Part shown: positions 24,333 through 35,829 of the stretch, piece by piece
Position numbering within the stretch: the first letter of the stretch is position 1
Layout: each line of letters opens with the position of its first letter
NCBI GenBank assembly: GCA_022829145.1
Contig: CM040746.1
Location: 13,993,290-14,057,289, forward strand
Reading direction: 5' to 3'
DNA length: 64,000 nt
Source of the DNA: Albula goreensis
Lineage: Eukaryota; Chordata; Actinopteri; Albuliformes; Albulidae
Position numbers and translations under genes: made by a program
The notes under the pieces: generated by a model
The model's input: the letters and a program-made list of their open reading frames with translations, nothing else
What the model was told of the DNA's origin: nothing
Database searches by the model: none

Positions 24333-27300
24333 ATGAAACTAACTCGAAAATTAGTGCTTGCTCGGGCGAAGGCGTCGGACCTCGACAGCGTCAAGAAACT
24401 AAATTGCTGGTAGGTTAGCTAGCTATATGCAGTTAGATAGTTAGCTTAGTAAATATTATCTAGTGTAGCAACTAAGCTAGCTAGCTTGATAAAGGTGCAC
24501 AGTAGGTGAGACGGCTTGGTACGACATTGTTACCCATCTAGTGCAGGTCAGAATTTAACAGCAAGTAAATTGGTGGTGTTGTTTTAACACGACATACTCA
24601 GAGCTACCTATACAAGCTATGCTCGCTTTACTGTGTGGCCTTCCTAGCTAATTGCTGTCTGACTTATTCAATTATTTTTTTGACCACTGGCTTAAATAAC
24701 TGGTGAACCTCAATTATATTAGATTACTTTTATGTTCGCTGTTACACTATTGCCAATTAAGTTACGTTTGGCTGTGTTGTGAAGCGTTGTATTCGGCTGA
24801 ATGACAGTTCCTATCCATAGTGATTATAGCTATCATTGGAGCATTAGCTAATTATAATGACATGATCCTGATTCGAATAACTACAGCTTACTCGGCTGCA
24901 TGGTACTATTACGGTTTCAGTCGGGACGTAGTACAATTTAATTGCAATTCATTTCAGTTTTCGTGGTTGTCACGTTCCCTGACAAGTCCATTGTTTCAAA
25001 AACTGCTATTTCGTACTAACCTTTTCATGTTTCTCATTTTAGGGGGTGTAACCTGACGGATGTAAGTATGCTTTTACTCCTGCTTCAAATATGTTGAGCT
25101 AACAAAATTGACCTACTGTTTTCAGATGGTTTCATTTCGTACATAATAAATCGTAGCAGTGTAAACAACAATGGTATGTTATTTTATTGATGTAATGTGC
25201 ATTTTGTTTTTCCTCCAGATCTCCATATTCACTGAAATGCCAAATATTGAAGTTTTGACACTTAGGTAGGCCAATATTTTGCAACCTCTCATTAATCTGA
25301 AGCTTTATATCGTGACGTTTTCATGTGAAGTCAAAAAACAATAACTACTGATGTTCCAGGAATTGGCGTGGTTATTCTTGTTGATTATGTAAGTGATAAG
25401 AAGGTCATGGTAGTTCATAGCTGGCAGAACCATAGCATTCTGTAATGATCTTTTGACAATATAAGTGCCAGATTAAAACATTCATGTAATTAATCCATGG
25501 CTTCTAATGTTCCTTATTAATATAAAAATTAATAAACTATGGACACAGGGAATGAAAATCAAATTTCTTCTCCAATGTACCTCATGCCTCTTTTTGACTC
25601 CACCACTGGCTCCCCTCAATCTGTACTTTCTCTCCTCCTCTTCCATTGCCATGTCCTCTCTTATAGTGCAAATCAGATTTGTTCTCTGGAGCACATCAGT
25701 CAGTGCCAGAACCTGACGGAGCTGTACCTGCGGCGGAACCACATCGAGAGCCTGGGGGAGCTGTGCCACCTCAGGCACCTGGCCCAGCTGCGGGTGCTGT
25801 GGCTGGCAGAGAACCCCTGCTGCGGTGCTGACCCACTGAAATACCGGCTCACTGTCCTGCGCAACCTGCCAGGACTGCACAAGCTAGACAATACAGGTAC
25901 ATGCAGTATACCCTGATCTGAGCAGCTGTGCACAAGGCAGGATTGTTGGGCTTCCCCTCCTCAATGCAGTTAACTCTGGGTTTTCTAGTTTTTCAATTTC
26001 CTCTGATTGACATACCCTGTGTAGACCTTGTGACAGGGAAATTATTGATTGATATGAAGTAGTCAGTATCTGAGCATCTAGCAACCGGATGCTTATCTAG
26101 CTAAAATAAAAACATGTTTAACAATGAACAATGGTGTGCCCCAGTGGCTCAGCTGGTAGAGCGCATGCTCTAGGTTCGAATCTGGCCTGGGCCCTTTGCT
26201 GCATGTTCTCTCTCCTGCATTTCCTGTCTACCTCTCTACTGTAACTGTCAAATAAAGTGGAAAAATCCTGAAAAATATGTTTAAAAAAAAAAAAAAACAA
26301 TGAACAAAAGACCCAAATATGTAATTCTTGCATATGTTTTACTTATGTCAAAAAACATGAAATCTGAGTTTGAGTAATACTGTGTTCCTGTTGTAGGGTG
26401 CATTTCCATTCTCTGTAATTGTGAGTTTTATTGTGATGACTCTTGCAAAGGGACCTTTGCTTAGTTCATCTCTTCAACGGTGTTTGTGGGTAGTATTTTG
26501 TCATATACTCAGTTAATGGAAGTTACTATTTCTTTTTTTTTTTTTTCCTTCTTTCTGTGTAAGCATTTTTGTTTGCTTTGGTCCTGTAATAGAGGGTGCC
26601 ATATGTTTGTGACAATTATTGTCTAATTTAGTCCTGTTATAGAGGGTGCTATGTTTTTCCTTGGTAGTGGTCACAGAGGAGGAGCTGGCCCGGGCTCTGG
26701 AGGAGGGAGAGGAGATCAAAAACCCCCCAGCTCCAGTCCCCATCTCTGCTAATGGGCTCACAGAGGCAGACAGCGAGAATGACCCACTCAACTACAGTAT
26801 GGAGGAGACAAAGTAAGAGGGCTTACCTCGGTGCTGAGAAAATGTTTTTAAAGTGTATGCTTCCAAAGATGAACTGTAATAGCTCTTAACAGAAATTTTT
26901 ATGGAAGTCAATGAATCCTCACAGTAAGAACACAACTGACCCCTGAGAGTCAGGTCTTCAAAATATACCATATCACTACAGAGTTAATCTAAATACATGC
27001 TCTGGAATGAACAGATGGGGATGAGCTAATAATGAACAATTGCATAATTACAATAATGAATAATTTTTATAATTATGTGCAAGCACTTACTGGAATTACG
27101 AATACTCGGTATTATGCACCATCATTCATTAAAGAAGGGATTTAAAAGAATCTTGGTTTCTTCTTCCAGCAAAATCCGAGAACAGCTGGGAATGAAACCC
27201 TTACCAAGGGATAAATTCTCTTCTCCACGAGACACAGCACCGACTCTGGGTAAAAAGGTAAGTTCCCTCTTCCCTCTCTCTTATAATTACTATGGCAAAC

Positions 27301-27661
27301 CACATTAGATATGGGAAACAAACATGACTGGGGTTTGTGCACAAGTGGGTTTGAGAAATCCAGGTCGGACAGCCTGTTAACAAGTAGTACCAATGGAGAT
27401 GGTACTACTTGTACAGCAAGAACCACTGTGTGGGGTAAGCCTTTCTCATACCAGTTAGTGGTCTCTGTATGAAGCTGAAACTGCCCAAACAGGATTCCAC
27501 TCGTCCTCCCACAGAGTCATGTGCTGGAGGCCGTCCTGCTCCTGCTGAAGGAGCTTAACTTTGAGGAGCTCCAGCTTGTCCAGAAAACAGCAGAGCATCG
27601 ACAGCGCACCCTGCACAGACACAACAACCAGGCTGAGAGGAGTGAGGTCATCCAGCAGTGA
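24333..27661 (+). CDS. cfap410: Cilia- and flagella-associated protein 410
   Basis: CFAP410 (C21orf2) is a small leucine-rich-repeat protein of the basal body and centrosome. It is required for ciliogenesis and is known to bind the kinase NEK1. Coding exons are 24333-24409, 25043-25061, 25219-25265, 25667-25896, 26668-26812, 27170-27257 and 27515-27661; all junctions are GT-AG and the frame is continuous, giving 250 aa against about 256 in human. The N-terminus [20 protein letters not shown] opens the LRR part. Residues about 30-105 carry LRRs and an LRR cap with the family stretch [14 protein letters not shown] Glu-rich helix ([16 protein letters not shown]) follows, then a variable linker. 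The last exon encodes an amphipathic helix (about 203-225, [20 protein letters not shown]) matching the known C-terminal helical domain. It is convergent with orc2. Assignment rests on recalled similarity along most of the length; the ATG matches the family start. Confidence 0.97.
25043..25061 (+). other. cfap410: cfap410 micro-exon, 19 nt
   Basis: A 19-nt coding exon lies between TTTTAG and GTAAGT and completes the WG-x-N/R-LTD segment between the first helix and the first LRR. Skipping it would break the frame (19 is not a multiple of three), so it must be constitutive. Confidence 0.9.
26132..26294 (+). mobile_element. tRNA-derived SINE, full insertion
   Basis: The element begins with a tRNA-like head: A-box-like TGGCTCAGCTGG and B-box-like GGTTCGAATC, the space between them shortened relative to a true tRNA. 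It continues with a CT-rich body (CCTTTGCTGCATGTTCTCTC) and an AAATAAAG-type tail, and ends in oligo(A). Perfect 12-bp target-site duplications (AACAATGAACAA) flank it at 26120-26131 and 26295-26306. The body and tail resemble a widespread teleost SINE type from memory. It sits in cfap410 intron 4, in the same orientation as the gene. Confidence 0.9.
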
Positions 27662-28420
27662 GACGGGACCTGGCCAGGAAGGGGAAAATGCTCTTCTTCA
27701 GCAGAAAGGGGCTACACTGAAAGGACAGCTTACCATGAGTGGGACCATCGCTACCTTACCATAGATGAACATGTCATTCACCCCTGTGCTTTTACTGGAA
27801 GTCGATCACAGGACCAGCTTCCAGTTCTGACACCATAGGGACTCCTGAGCTTTCACACTTCCTGCTTCTTATAACTGAGGTGGAATTATGGCAGCTGGTC
27901 TCTTGGTGGTTTTTCCTGCTTGGAACAGGAAACGATTAAGACATTAAACTGAAGACTGATGGGATTCTCTTGAGCCTTGTCTGAGCTTTGACAGATTTGT
28001 TCCTCTGTCTGCAGTGTCAGTCACTGTGATGCCAGCTTGCTTTTTCATAATCGTGTTGTCTGATAGGCTGTGCAATGACCAATCAAAAAACTGCATTGCC
28101 TGAACATGAACTTCAGTATGAATTCTGTTTTACATGAGCACTACTCAAAACTATATTCAGTCACAGCACTTTAGTCAAAGCAGTATTGATGTTTTACCAG
28201 TTTCAATAAAGCACACAATTGCATTGTTCTCCCAGCAATAAAGCTTATGTTGTATACTTATATTAGTGCAGGTTAGTTGTGTGGAAAAACAGTTTTGGTT
28301 GATTTATGGTTGCTTTGAAATTGTTGCTTACATGTTAATTTTCTACATGAATATAAACAGAAGTGCATAAAGTGATGTTTCTCATTCATGTTATTCAAAT
28401 AAAGGACAAATATTACAAAA
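27662..28420 (+). other. cfap410: cfap410 3' UTR with three poly(A) signals
   Basis: Three AATAAA hexamers follow the stop codon, at 28205-28210, 28237-28242 and 28398-28403. Use of the last one would bring the transcript end into or past the end of the convergent orc2 transcript. The 3' end is inferred. Confidence 0.65.
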
Positions 28421-28426
28421 TTTATT
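28398..28426. terminator. Overlapping convergent poly(A) signals
   Basis: AATAAA on the plus strand (28398-28403, cfap410) and AATAAA on the minus strand (complement of TTTATT at 28421-28426, orc2) lie within 29 bp. Cleavage typically falls 10-30 nt downstream of each signal, so the two transcripts would overlap by a few tens of bases. Confidence 0.65.
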
Positions 28427-28754
28427 TAGTTTGATACTATCAATTCAAGAATAAATGTTTATATCATTTGACACCAAAAAAAAAAAAAAAAACATAAAAA
28501 GTGCTGTGTCTTGTGACAGTTCGATACGGTGCTCTGCATTGCCATGGTTGTGAGGAAATGAAAGTGGCTAAGACCAGAGGCCACTGCCTGCAGCTGTATC
28601 TTATGCCAGTCAATATGTAGGTACACACAACAGGGAGTTCTTGTCTCCAGTATCTTCTGAGATCCCTAGTCTGGCTTTCAGAGCTTCCATGGTGTGTCAT
28701 GTGAATGGATGAACTGGGAGCACAGCAATACACAAAATGGCCGCCTTGCAAACT
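28427..28754 (-). other. orc2: orc2 3' UTR
   Basis: About 330 nt from the orc2 stop codon to the minus-strand AATAAA at 28426-28421. On the plus strand there is an 18-bp A run (28476-28493), which is oligo(U) in the orc2 transcript. Confidence 0.6.
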
Positions 28755-31700
28755 TCACTCGGTCTCCTTCTCCAGGAAGTCAGTCAGTGTTCCGACGTCG
28801 ACAGGAATGAGCAGGTACTCAACACCATCTGCACCCTGTATGACACATAATCACATCTCTGCACAGACTGACTCATACCTGTTCCATTCTGTTCTTGGTT
28901 GCAAAGAGGGTTTTGTATGTGCTCAAAAAGTAAGTAAAACCTGATCAAATGCTGCAGCAAGAGACCAATCAGCTGGCCTCAAGCACTGGTTGGATCCTAT
29001 AGTTGCAGATTTGCAGACTGATTAGTCTCCTTGTGCACCTGCTATCAGTAACCATCAGTTAATTACATGCTTCCCCCCAACTTTGAGCTACAATAGTACA
29101 GTCCTGTTATACTGTACCGCCTGCAGCCACTGGCCTACAGGTGAGCACAGTGGAGGAGGGCTTATACATCACCTGCGGTGCTGCTTGTTCAAACAAAGGT
29201 GGTGCAGCAGTAACTCAAGTACATTTGTGAATCACAAGTTAAGAGGGGGAAAAAAATAAATCTGATTACATGCTCACCTTCTTGGTGCGAATCAGTTTGT
29301 GGTCTCTGAATTCAGTCAGCTGTGTCCTCAGAGTGATGTCACTGTTAACCAGGAAGGCCTCACGACATCGTTGGTAAAAATCTTGAAAGGACAGCCCTGT
29401 GTGCACACATTAAGGCTTTTACAATACTAAACATGCTGAATTTGATCACAGCTCAAGGTTTAAGCCACATCTCATTGTGGGTTGTAATTGGCAGAGATAG
29501 AATACAGCATTGGTTCCCAAACTTTGCCTGATCCAACACCGAGGCCATTTAAACATGTTGAACTTGTGCAATAATTTTTCATTACTTATTTTAACAGGTC
29601 AAGGTTTTTAATGTAGGTCAAGCTCACTGGCAATTTCACTTGGCCTTTCCACAACCCACCAGTGTAGTATAATAAGATAAACAGGGTTGGATTGTGGGGG
29701 GACTGGGTCTGATAGATAATTGAGAGTCGGTGGGGTGTTAAAGACAGGCTCATACCTGTATAAGTGGGGTTGTCCTTGTTCTCCAGCTGAAACTCTGCCA
29801 GCAGTCTGAAGATCCCTCTGAAAGAGGAAAGACAAAACTCAGTGTCACCATTAAGCCTTCTATCCTGTATGACTGGCTCTGGCCATGCTCCAGCATATGA
29901 TGCACCCACAGAGAGTGACAGGATGAAAGTAGATGAGAGGATGAGGTGACGGCAGAGTTTACCTGGCATTTGGAGTGAGACTGCGCAGCACATGAGTGAG
30001 CGAGCTCAGTGCCAGAGCCCCAGACTGCTGCACCAGGAGGGAGTTCTCGTACGATGTCTCCTCCACGTACGGCAGGTACGTGGTGGTCTCATACCACAGC
30101 CAGTTGAACAAGCTCATTTTCGACTGGTCCCACACTGAACACAGACACAGATCACACCATTATCGTCAATCCTGATCATATTACTCACATCAGCTTTGTT
30201 ATTACTGGCACCAGTGCTGACCTAGTGGGGCATTGATGTGGTCAATGGAGGCGAGCAGGTGCATGTTGGGAATAGAGGCCAGCTGACCCAGGGTCTGCTG
30301 GGTCTTCTCACCACGCAGCATCGGTCCGTCAATATTGTGAATGATGAGGTAAACATGGAAATCTGGGTCTGAGAAGGGGAAAAAAACAGGTTTTGCGCCA
30401 CTACTGATACACTTTCCACCATCTTAAAAATATGCTCCAAGGCACCTAAGAAAATAAAACCTCAGGTAAAGGTCATTCCATGCGTAATCACCAGGGTGCC
30501 AAAATCTTCTCTCCTTAGGTGATTTGATATAGAATGATGCAAAAGTATTTTGTTGAAAATACAAAGCATAACTCAGTGAGCCTTTTAAAAACCATCAAGT
30601 TAGTGTGTGCTTGATACACACAACCACAGACTTTGTTTATTTATCAAATCTACTGAATTCATGATAATGCTCTAATAAATTGGTCCTGGTGCAACAGATT
30701 CAAGGACATCAGAACAATTCCGTAACTAGGGATGGACTTCAGATTTTGATCTACTACCAAATAGCATCTGGAGACTTTACAGTACATTGTAAATCAAAGC
30801 ACCTTCTCTCAGGGCCCTGATGATGAAGTCCATCTGATCCATGGGAGTCCTGAAGCTGCCACTGTGGTCCAACACCTCGCCTGTGATGTCGTTCAGGACC
30901 TGTCCACAAAACAACAGTTAAGGAAGGTTAGCTTTCGCCACAAAGTAAACCATGAAGACAAGGAAATCATGTTTAACAAGGAGCAAACTGCGGGGAAAAA
31001 AATGACTGGTTTTTGAGTGTGGTGCAGACGGAGTAATTTCAGGATAATGTGGGGATGGGAGAGACTGACCGACTTCAGCGTGATACTGGGGAAGAAGCCG
31101 TTGATGACCAGGTGGACGGAGTCGGACAGCATGGAGGTGCGGAAGCTCTCGAGCAGCTGCCTCTTTGACCCCAGACCGTAGAGCAACACACTGAAGCCCA
31201 ACCTGTTTGACAAAAATGCTGACTGTTATCTCACACATTTTCAGTTCATGTCACCATCATGATGGCAGAGCTAGAGTGCTGCCTACTTACATAGCTGTTG
31301 CACACACAGGGGGAACACCTACATGTAACATAGTTTACCACTGAATTTATCATGTTGTTTCCATCCTCCTAACATAATCCTGAAAATGACTAGGTTTTAC
31401 ATGAATAATCCAAAAAAACTCACTGTAACTGCAGCATCCACTTGCTGAAATGTTTCTCATGGTCCTCGTTCAGTTGACCAATTTCATCTGCATAACAGGA
31501 GGGCTTCCCGTCAAGAAGCCTGCATAACGTTTCCTAACACAGGGAAATTATAAAAAGTACACACATACAGTACTGATAAGTGACCAGGGTACCATCATGC
31601 TAGTTGCACCAGTGTAAATAGCACTGTCTGTTTTTCCAGTTTTGTAAGATATTTTGCAGTAACTACAAATATGCATCTGAGTTTCTCTGAGTTGAACAGA

Positions 31701-34647
31701 GATAAATTCTCTGAGAAGTCTTCCATCACCTGGTCCAGTCTTGGAGTCTGGAGTCTCTGCAGGGTTCTATCAGAAGTCAGGACCTTGGAGCTGCTGTGTG
31801 CTTCAAAATATTCCTCCACAAGATTAGGCTATAAGGTAAAACACACAAAACTCAATATGTGGCATTTACTCCACATATTCAAATCCTGTATAATTATTGA
31901 TATCCAGATAATTTAAATGAGGAAATTAGCCAAGAGTTCATTACTAAACAGGTTAACACTGATCCCACCCCCCCCCCCCACAGATTGGACCATTATCAAA
32001 CCTGCAAAACCTTACACCATAAACCTCATTTCAACAACCCAATACACATTTCCTCATGAATCATATTTTCTTTGAATACTTGTCCACAAAAATCTGATTT
32101 TCTCTGATAAAAATGACATTATTTATATCCTTCACTAACACTAATTCCACCTCAACAGTACAACAGGCTCATCCACACACCCCTCACCTCTGGTGTGTTT
32201 TTTGCCCTCTTGGCAGGTGTTTTGTACAAGGCTGCAGCAGCTGCCTTGCTGGGTGTCTTTGGAGCCACCTCCGTCACCGCACGTTTTTCCTCTGTGTTGT
32301 CATCTTCATCCTCCTCCTCCTCCTCCGAATTGGAGGGAGAAAAATCACTGTCACTGTCCGACTTCAGGTTTGGAGCTGAGGAAACAGAGTGATTATTTAT
32401 TATACATCGACCTTGATTCCTTGACAAAAACAAAATTCAGTTTTTCAGGGTAAAAATGAAAACGACATAATGGTAAAAAGCAGAATAAAACAATTAATAA
32501 ACATAGTATACCTGACAGCCTTTTTCTCAGTCTGTGTGGAGTGGTAGAGACAAATTGGACCTTCTTCCCCTTAAAACAAGTCAGCAGAAATAAACACTAA
32601 AGAAACTTCAAGTTAACAATGTTAATACTTATATCATTGTTAACCAATTAAATAACTGAATATTTTAAAATGAAAAGGAGCACCAGTGATGGCTCTTACT
32701 ACTGAAACAAAGCAGAAATGATTGATAAGCAATACATCTTTTTCTGTCATAAAGTGGGTCACCTTCTTAGGGTGTCCAAAACCCCCCAAAAAAGCTGGCT
32801 TGGCATGTGTCATCTATTACCAAAATGATCATTATTTCACACTGTACCTTCTGTGGAGTCTTGTTTTGGCTGGCCTGCCCTAAAAAGATAGCAGTTTTTT
32901 AATGACACAGTTATATTACAAATACAACAGTGACTTCACAAAGCAGAACTGAGTGATATGAAAAAACATGAAAGGGATAACAAATTCATTTTTGGTACTC
33001 ACTCTTGGCAGCTCTGGGGGGGCTGGTGACCTCATCAGGGGCGTCAGGGGTGCTGAATGTGACACTCTTGCCTGGGGTGCGAGCCCACTCTGATGCTTAA
33101 AAAAAACAAAACAGAATGTGTGTCCTCAATCTGTTATGTGTTACAAGATGACAAGGCATGTCTAATAATCAATATCAATTACAAAGGGCCATGAGCTAAT
33201 ACAGTAGAAACTTAGACATGCAGAGCCTAGAGATATGAAAACACCTAGTACAGATCACAAGAAAACACCAAAATAACTAGGATATTATACTAGACTACAT
33301 CTTCATTATATTATTTTTTGTAAATTAGCTTGAGGGAATAAATTTAAGGTCTAATACATTCCACTGTATTCTGCATGACTCACAGAAGGTCAAAACAAGT
33401 GACTTCCCTCACTTTTTCTTTTTATCTCACCACTTTCAAATGTGTAAAGAATATTTGGGTAAAACACAATCTGGTGTTAAGTTACCTCTCACATGATAAA
33501 ATAATATTCAAACATCTAATATCTGGAAATGAGAGGTGGTTTGAGGACAATTTTTGGTGTACATGATGGGTGAGAGAATATCTCCCTGTACTACTGTCAG
33601 GTCAGGTGACTCTAATCACAGAAAAGTACAGCTTTCTGCTGTGGTGCACATATCTCAGAGCTCCAGCATGATACTGATACAACAGATGAATCTAACAGTC
33701 AGTGGTTTCAGATAACAGAAAGCAAGGGTATCAGTTTTACAGTGTGAAGTGAGGACATCAGGATTTGAGAGCACTGAAAACTGATGTTTTCAGTCATTTT
33801 CTGAGAGGCGGCAGGGCCCTCACTCACCCATCTGAGCCATCTTGTTGGAGCGCTTGATGTTCTGGAATGTAAAAACAGCAGAACCTCCTGTCCCAGCAGA
33901 GCCATTTTCTGCCCCTTCAGTGGAATGAGCAAAGATAAACCTCAACCACAGAAATAGTTTACACCAAACACTCATGCACTAACACAAATGCATTCGCCCA
34001 GTGATACAGCTCTTCACTCTATAGGACCAAAATGAACTAATTATACACATCAACCTTTTCAAATGACAGATTTAAACATAACTTTTGTTGAAGTCAAGAT
34101 TTTATGGAATTATCTTGAGCGCCCAGTACCTTCAGCTGCAGTGCCCAGTGCCTCCACATAATGCTGTTCATCAAAAACGTCTTGGTCCTCCTCATCTCCT
34201 GCTTTCCCGTTCTCTTCAGGGCTTTTCAAAGTAACCAGCTTCTGGACCGAGTTCTTCACGACTTTTACACCTGAGGACAACATTGGTTTAGAAACAGCTC
34301 ACAGAGTTCAGGCTCTAGTAACTATAACAGATACAGTTAGTAATACTGGAAGCTGTTGACATTATGAGCACTACGTAATGATTAAGACGAGTTAGACTGC
34401 AAAAATCATGAGACAGTAACCCCATTTTTTCTTTTTTTTCAGACAAGCAGCACCAGCTTTATGATAGCTATTAATGATGCGATTCATTTATAGAAGGATG
34501 AAAATATATAAACAAGATCATTTCCGACGCCAGAAAACAGCATTTCCTACCCTCTTGTTTATCAACAATGTGGTCCAGTACTTCTGCATCTGCAACAAAA
34601 CGAACCTCAAGAACTCCCGAATCTTTATTCCGTTTCTGAGGACTCAT
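28755..34647 (-). CDS. orc2: Origin recognition complex subunit 2
   Basis: ORC2 is a core subunit of the nuclear ORC1-6 ATPase that marks replication origins and loads MCM2-7. Sixteen coding exons (transcript order): 34551-34647, 34130-34270, 33828-33908, 33003-33095, 32848-32879, 32512-32569, 32188-32375, 31730-31828, 31424-31533, 31070-31202, 30803-30899, 30222-30368, 29963-30134, 29756-29817, 29278-29396, 28755-28835. The frame is continuous: 569 aa versus 577 in human. The N-terminal half is disordered with TP-basic CDK-type sites and an acidic run. The helix [20 protein letters not shown] (about 235-254) appears identical to human. The AAA+-like domain (about 290-490) has a degenerate P-loop GLGSKR (309-314) and a Walker-B-like [19 protein letters not shown] and SYENSLLV follow. 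A winged-helix end finishes [16 protein letters not shown]. The ATG starts [20 protein letters not shown], aligning with the family N-terminus. Confidence 0.97.
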
Positions 34648-35330
34648 GATTTCACCTGTAACATGACATGTATTTAAGACTGATCAACTATTATCTGAAA
34701 CAGCCAGTTCAAAAGTTGCACAATGAGATCTGTACTGCTTGCACGTTAACTTCAACATGGTACATGAAGTTACACTCAACTAGCAAACTAAATTAGTTAA
34801 TGACGTTACAGAAGATAGTTATTAGCAAGCTAGTTCGAGTTAACACACGCTCCTTACTGACAACACACTGACCTTGAAGACCAATAGTCAGAGTTAAGAT
34901 TATTTGTCAGGTGACACACTCCCGTTGCAATAAAACTACGAAATCCTGTGACTGAAAATGATGGAGTAAATGGTGTTTATTGCGAGCAGTACTTGCAGTA
35001 TTAGTAGCTCTTACTTTGACAGGCAACCATGCAGTCCAACGTGTCCAAAACGAAAAAGACCAAAATCAGGAGGCTCTACCGATATATTTGTAGTATTGTT
35101 ACCTAGTATAGGGTATGATCTATCCAAATCATACTGCTACCGTTTCGGTAGACTAAATACGGCTGTTAAAAGGCAAAGCAAAACACTAAAACATTTCCTT
35201 TCACCACCGATTACCCGCCACTACGCTTCTGCGTATTTAAATGATGGTAAGGGTAAAGGGCACGGCGGTACGTTCAGCCAATAACAAAATAGCTTGAGTT
35301 AACGTCATATCCGGTTCTATACTAAAGTGG
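34648..35330 (-). promoter_or_regulatory. orc2: orc2 5' leader and promoter region
   Basis: The ATG exon extends upstream to 34655, where an acceptor (TTACAG) precedes it, so at least one 5' UTR exon exists. A candidate donor GTCAGTGTG at 34872 could end that exon. Farther up, about 35270-35315, the plus strand reads CAGCCAATAAC, then AACGTCATATCCGGTTC: a CCAAT box, then on the minus strand an ETS core (CCGGAT) next to a CRE-like TGACGTTA. This fits a TATA-less cell-cycle promoter. The transcription start was not located. Confidence 0.45.
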
Positions 35331-35829
35331 AAGCCACATTTTTAATGTCTGAATGTAGAGACGATGTGGGTAATATCGTGGATGTGTAGTTTACCAGAAT
35401 AGGCTACAAGGAAGATTGACAAATTGTTCTCAAGAGATTATAGTACAGTGGGATATCAGCACTTCAATATAACGGTTTTGGGGTGGATCATCAATTGGAG
35501 TCAGCCCCTACAACGCACCTGAAAATGTTAGACATCGCACTGCGTAGTATTGAGAGGAAATAACTCACTGTATATGAAAAGAAGGAACCTCGAATATTTT
35601 TATTCTTTCACAGAACTCTCAAAAGCAGGGAGGTGCACGTGGAGGACATATGCTGGGTAATCCACTATAGGAGAGTTCTGTGATAGCCAGAGAGTTCTCA
35701 GTGTTATGACAGTTTCCAGATGACATGAAAGAATGCAGCCGAACTCATCTGTAATATATGGTTTTCCAGTATATTTTTAGTCCAATGAAATGACTAAACA
35801 GACCACAAAACAAGTATTCAGAAAGAAAC
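35331..35829. other. Intergenic gap between orc2 and hycc2
   Basis: About 500 bp separate the orc2 promoter motifs from the 3' end of the co-oriented hycc2. Nothing else recognisable is present. Confidence 0.5.

Noticed and set aside
26132..26200. tRNA gene
   Set aside because: A- and B-box words are present, but the arms do not form a complete cloverleaf, and it is followed by a SINE body, A tail and target-site duplications.
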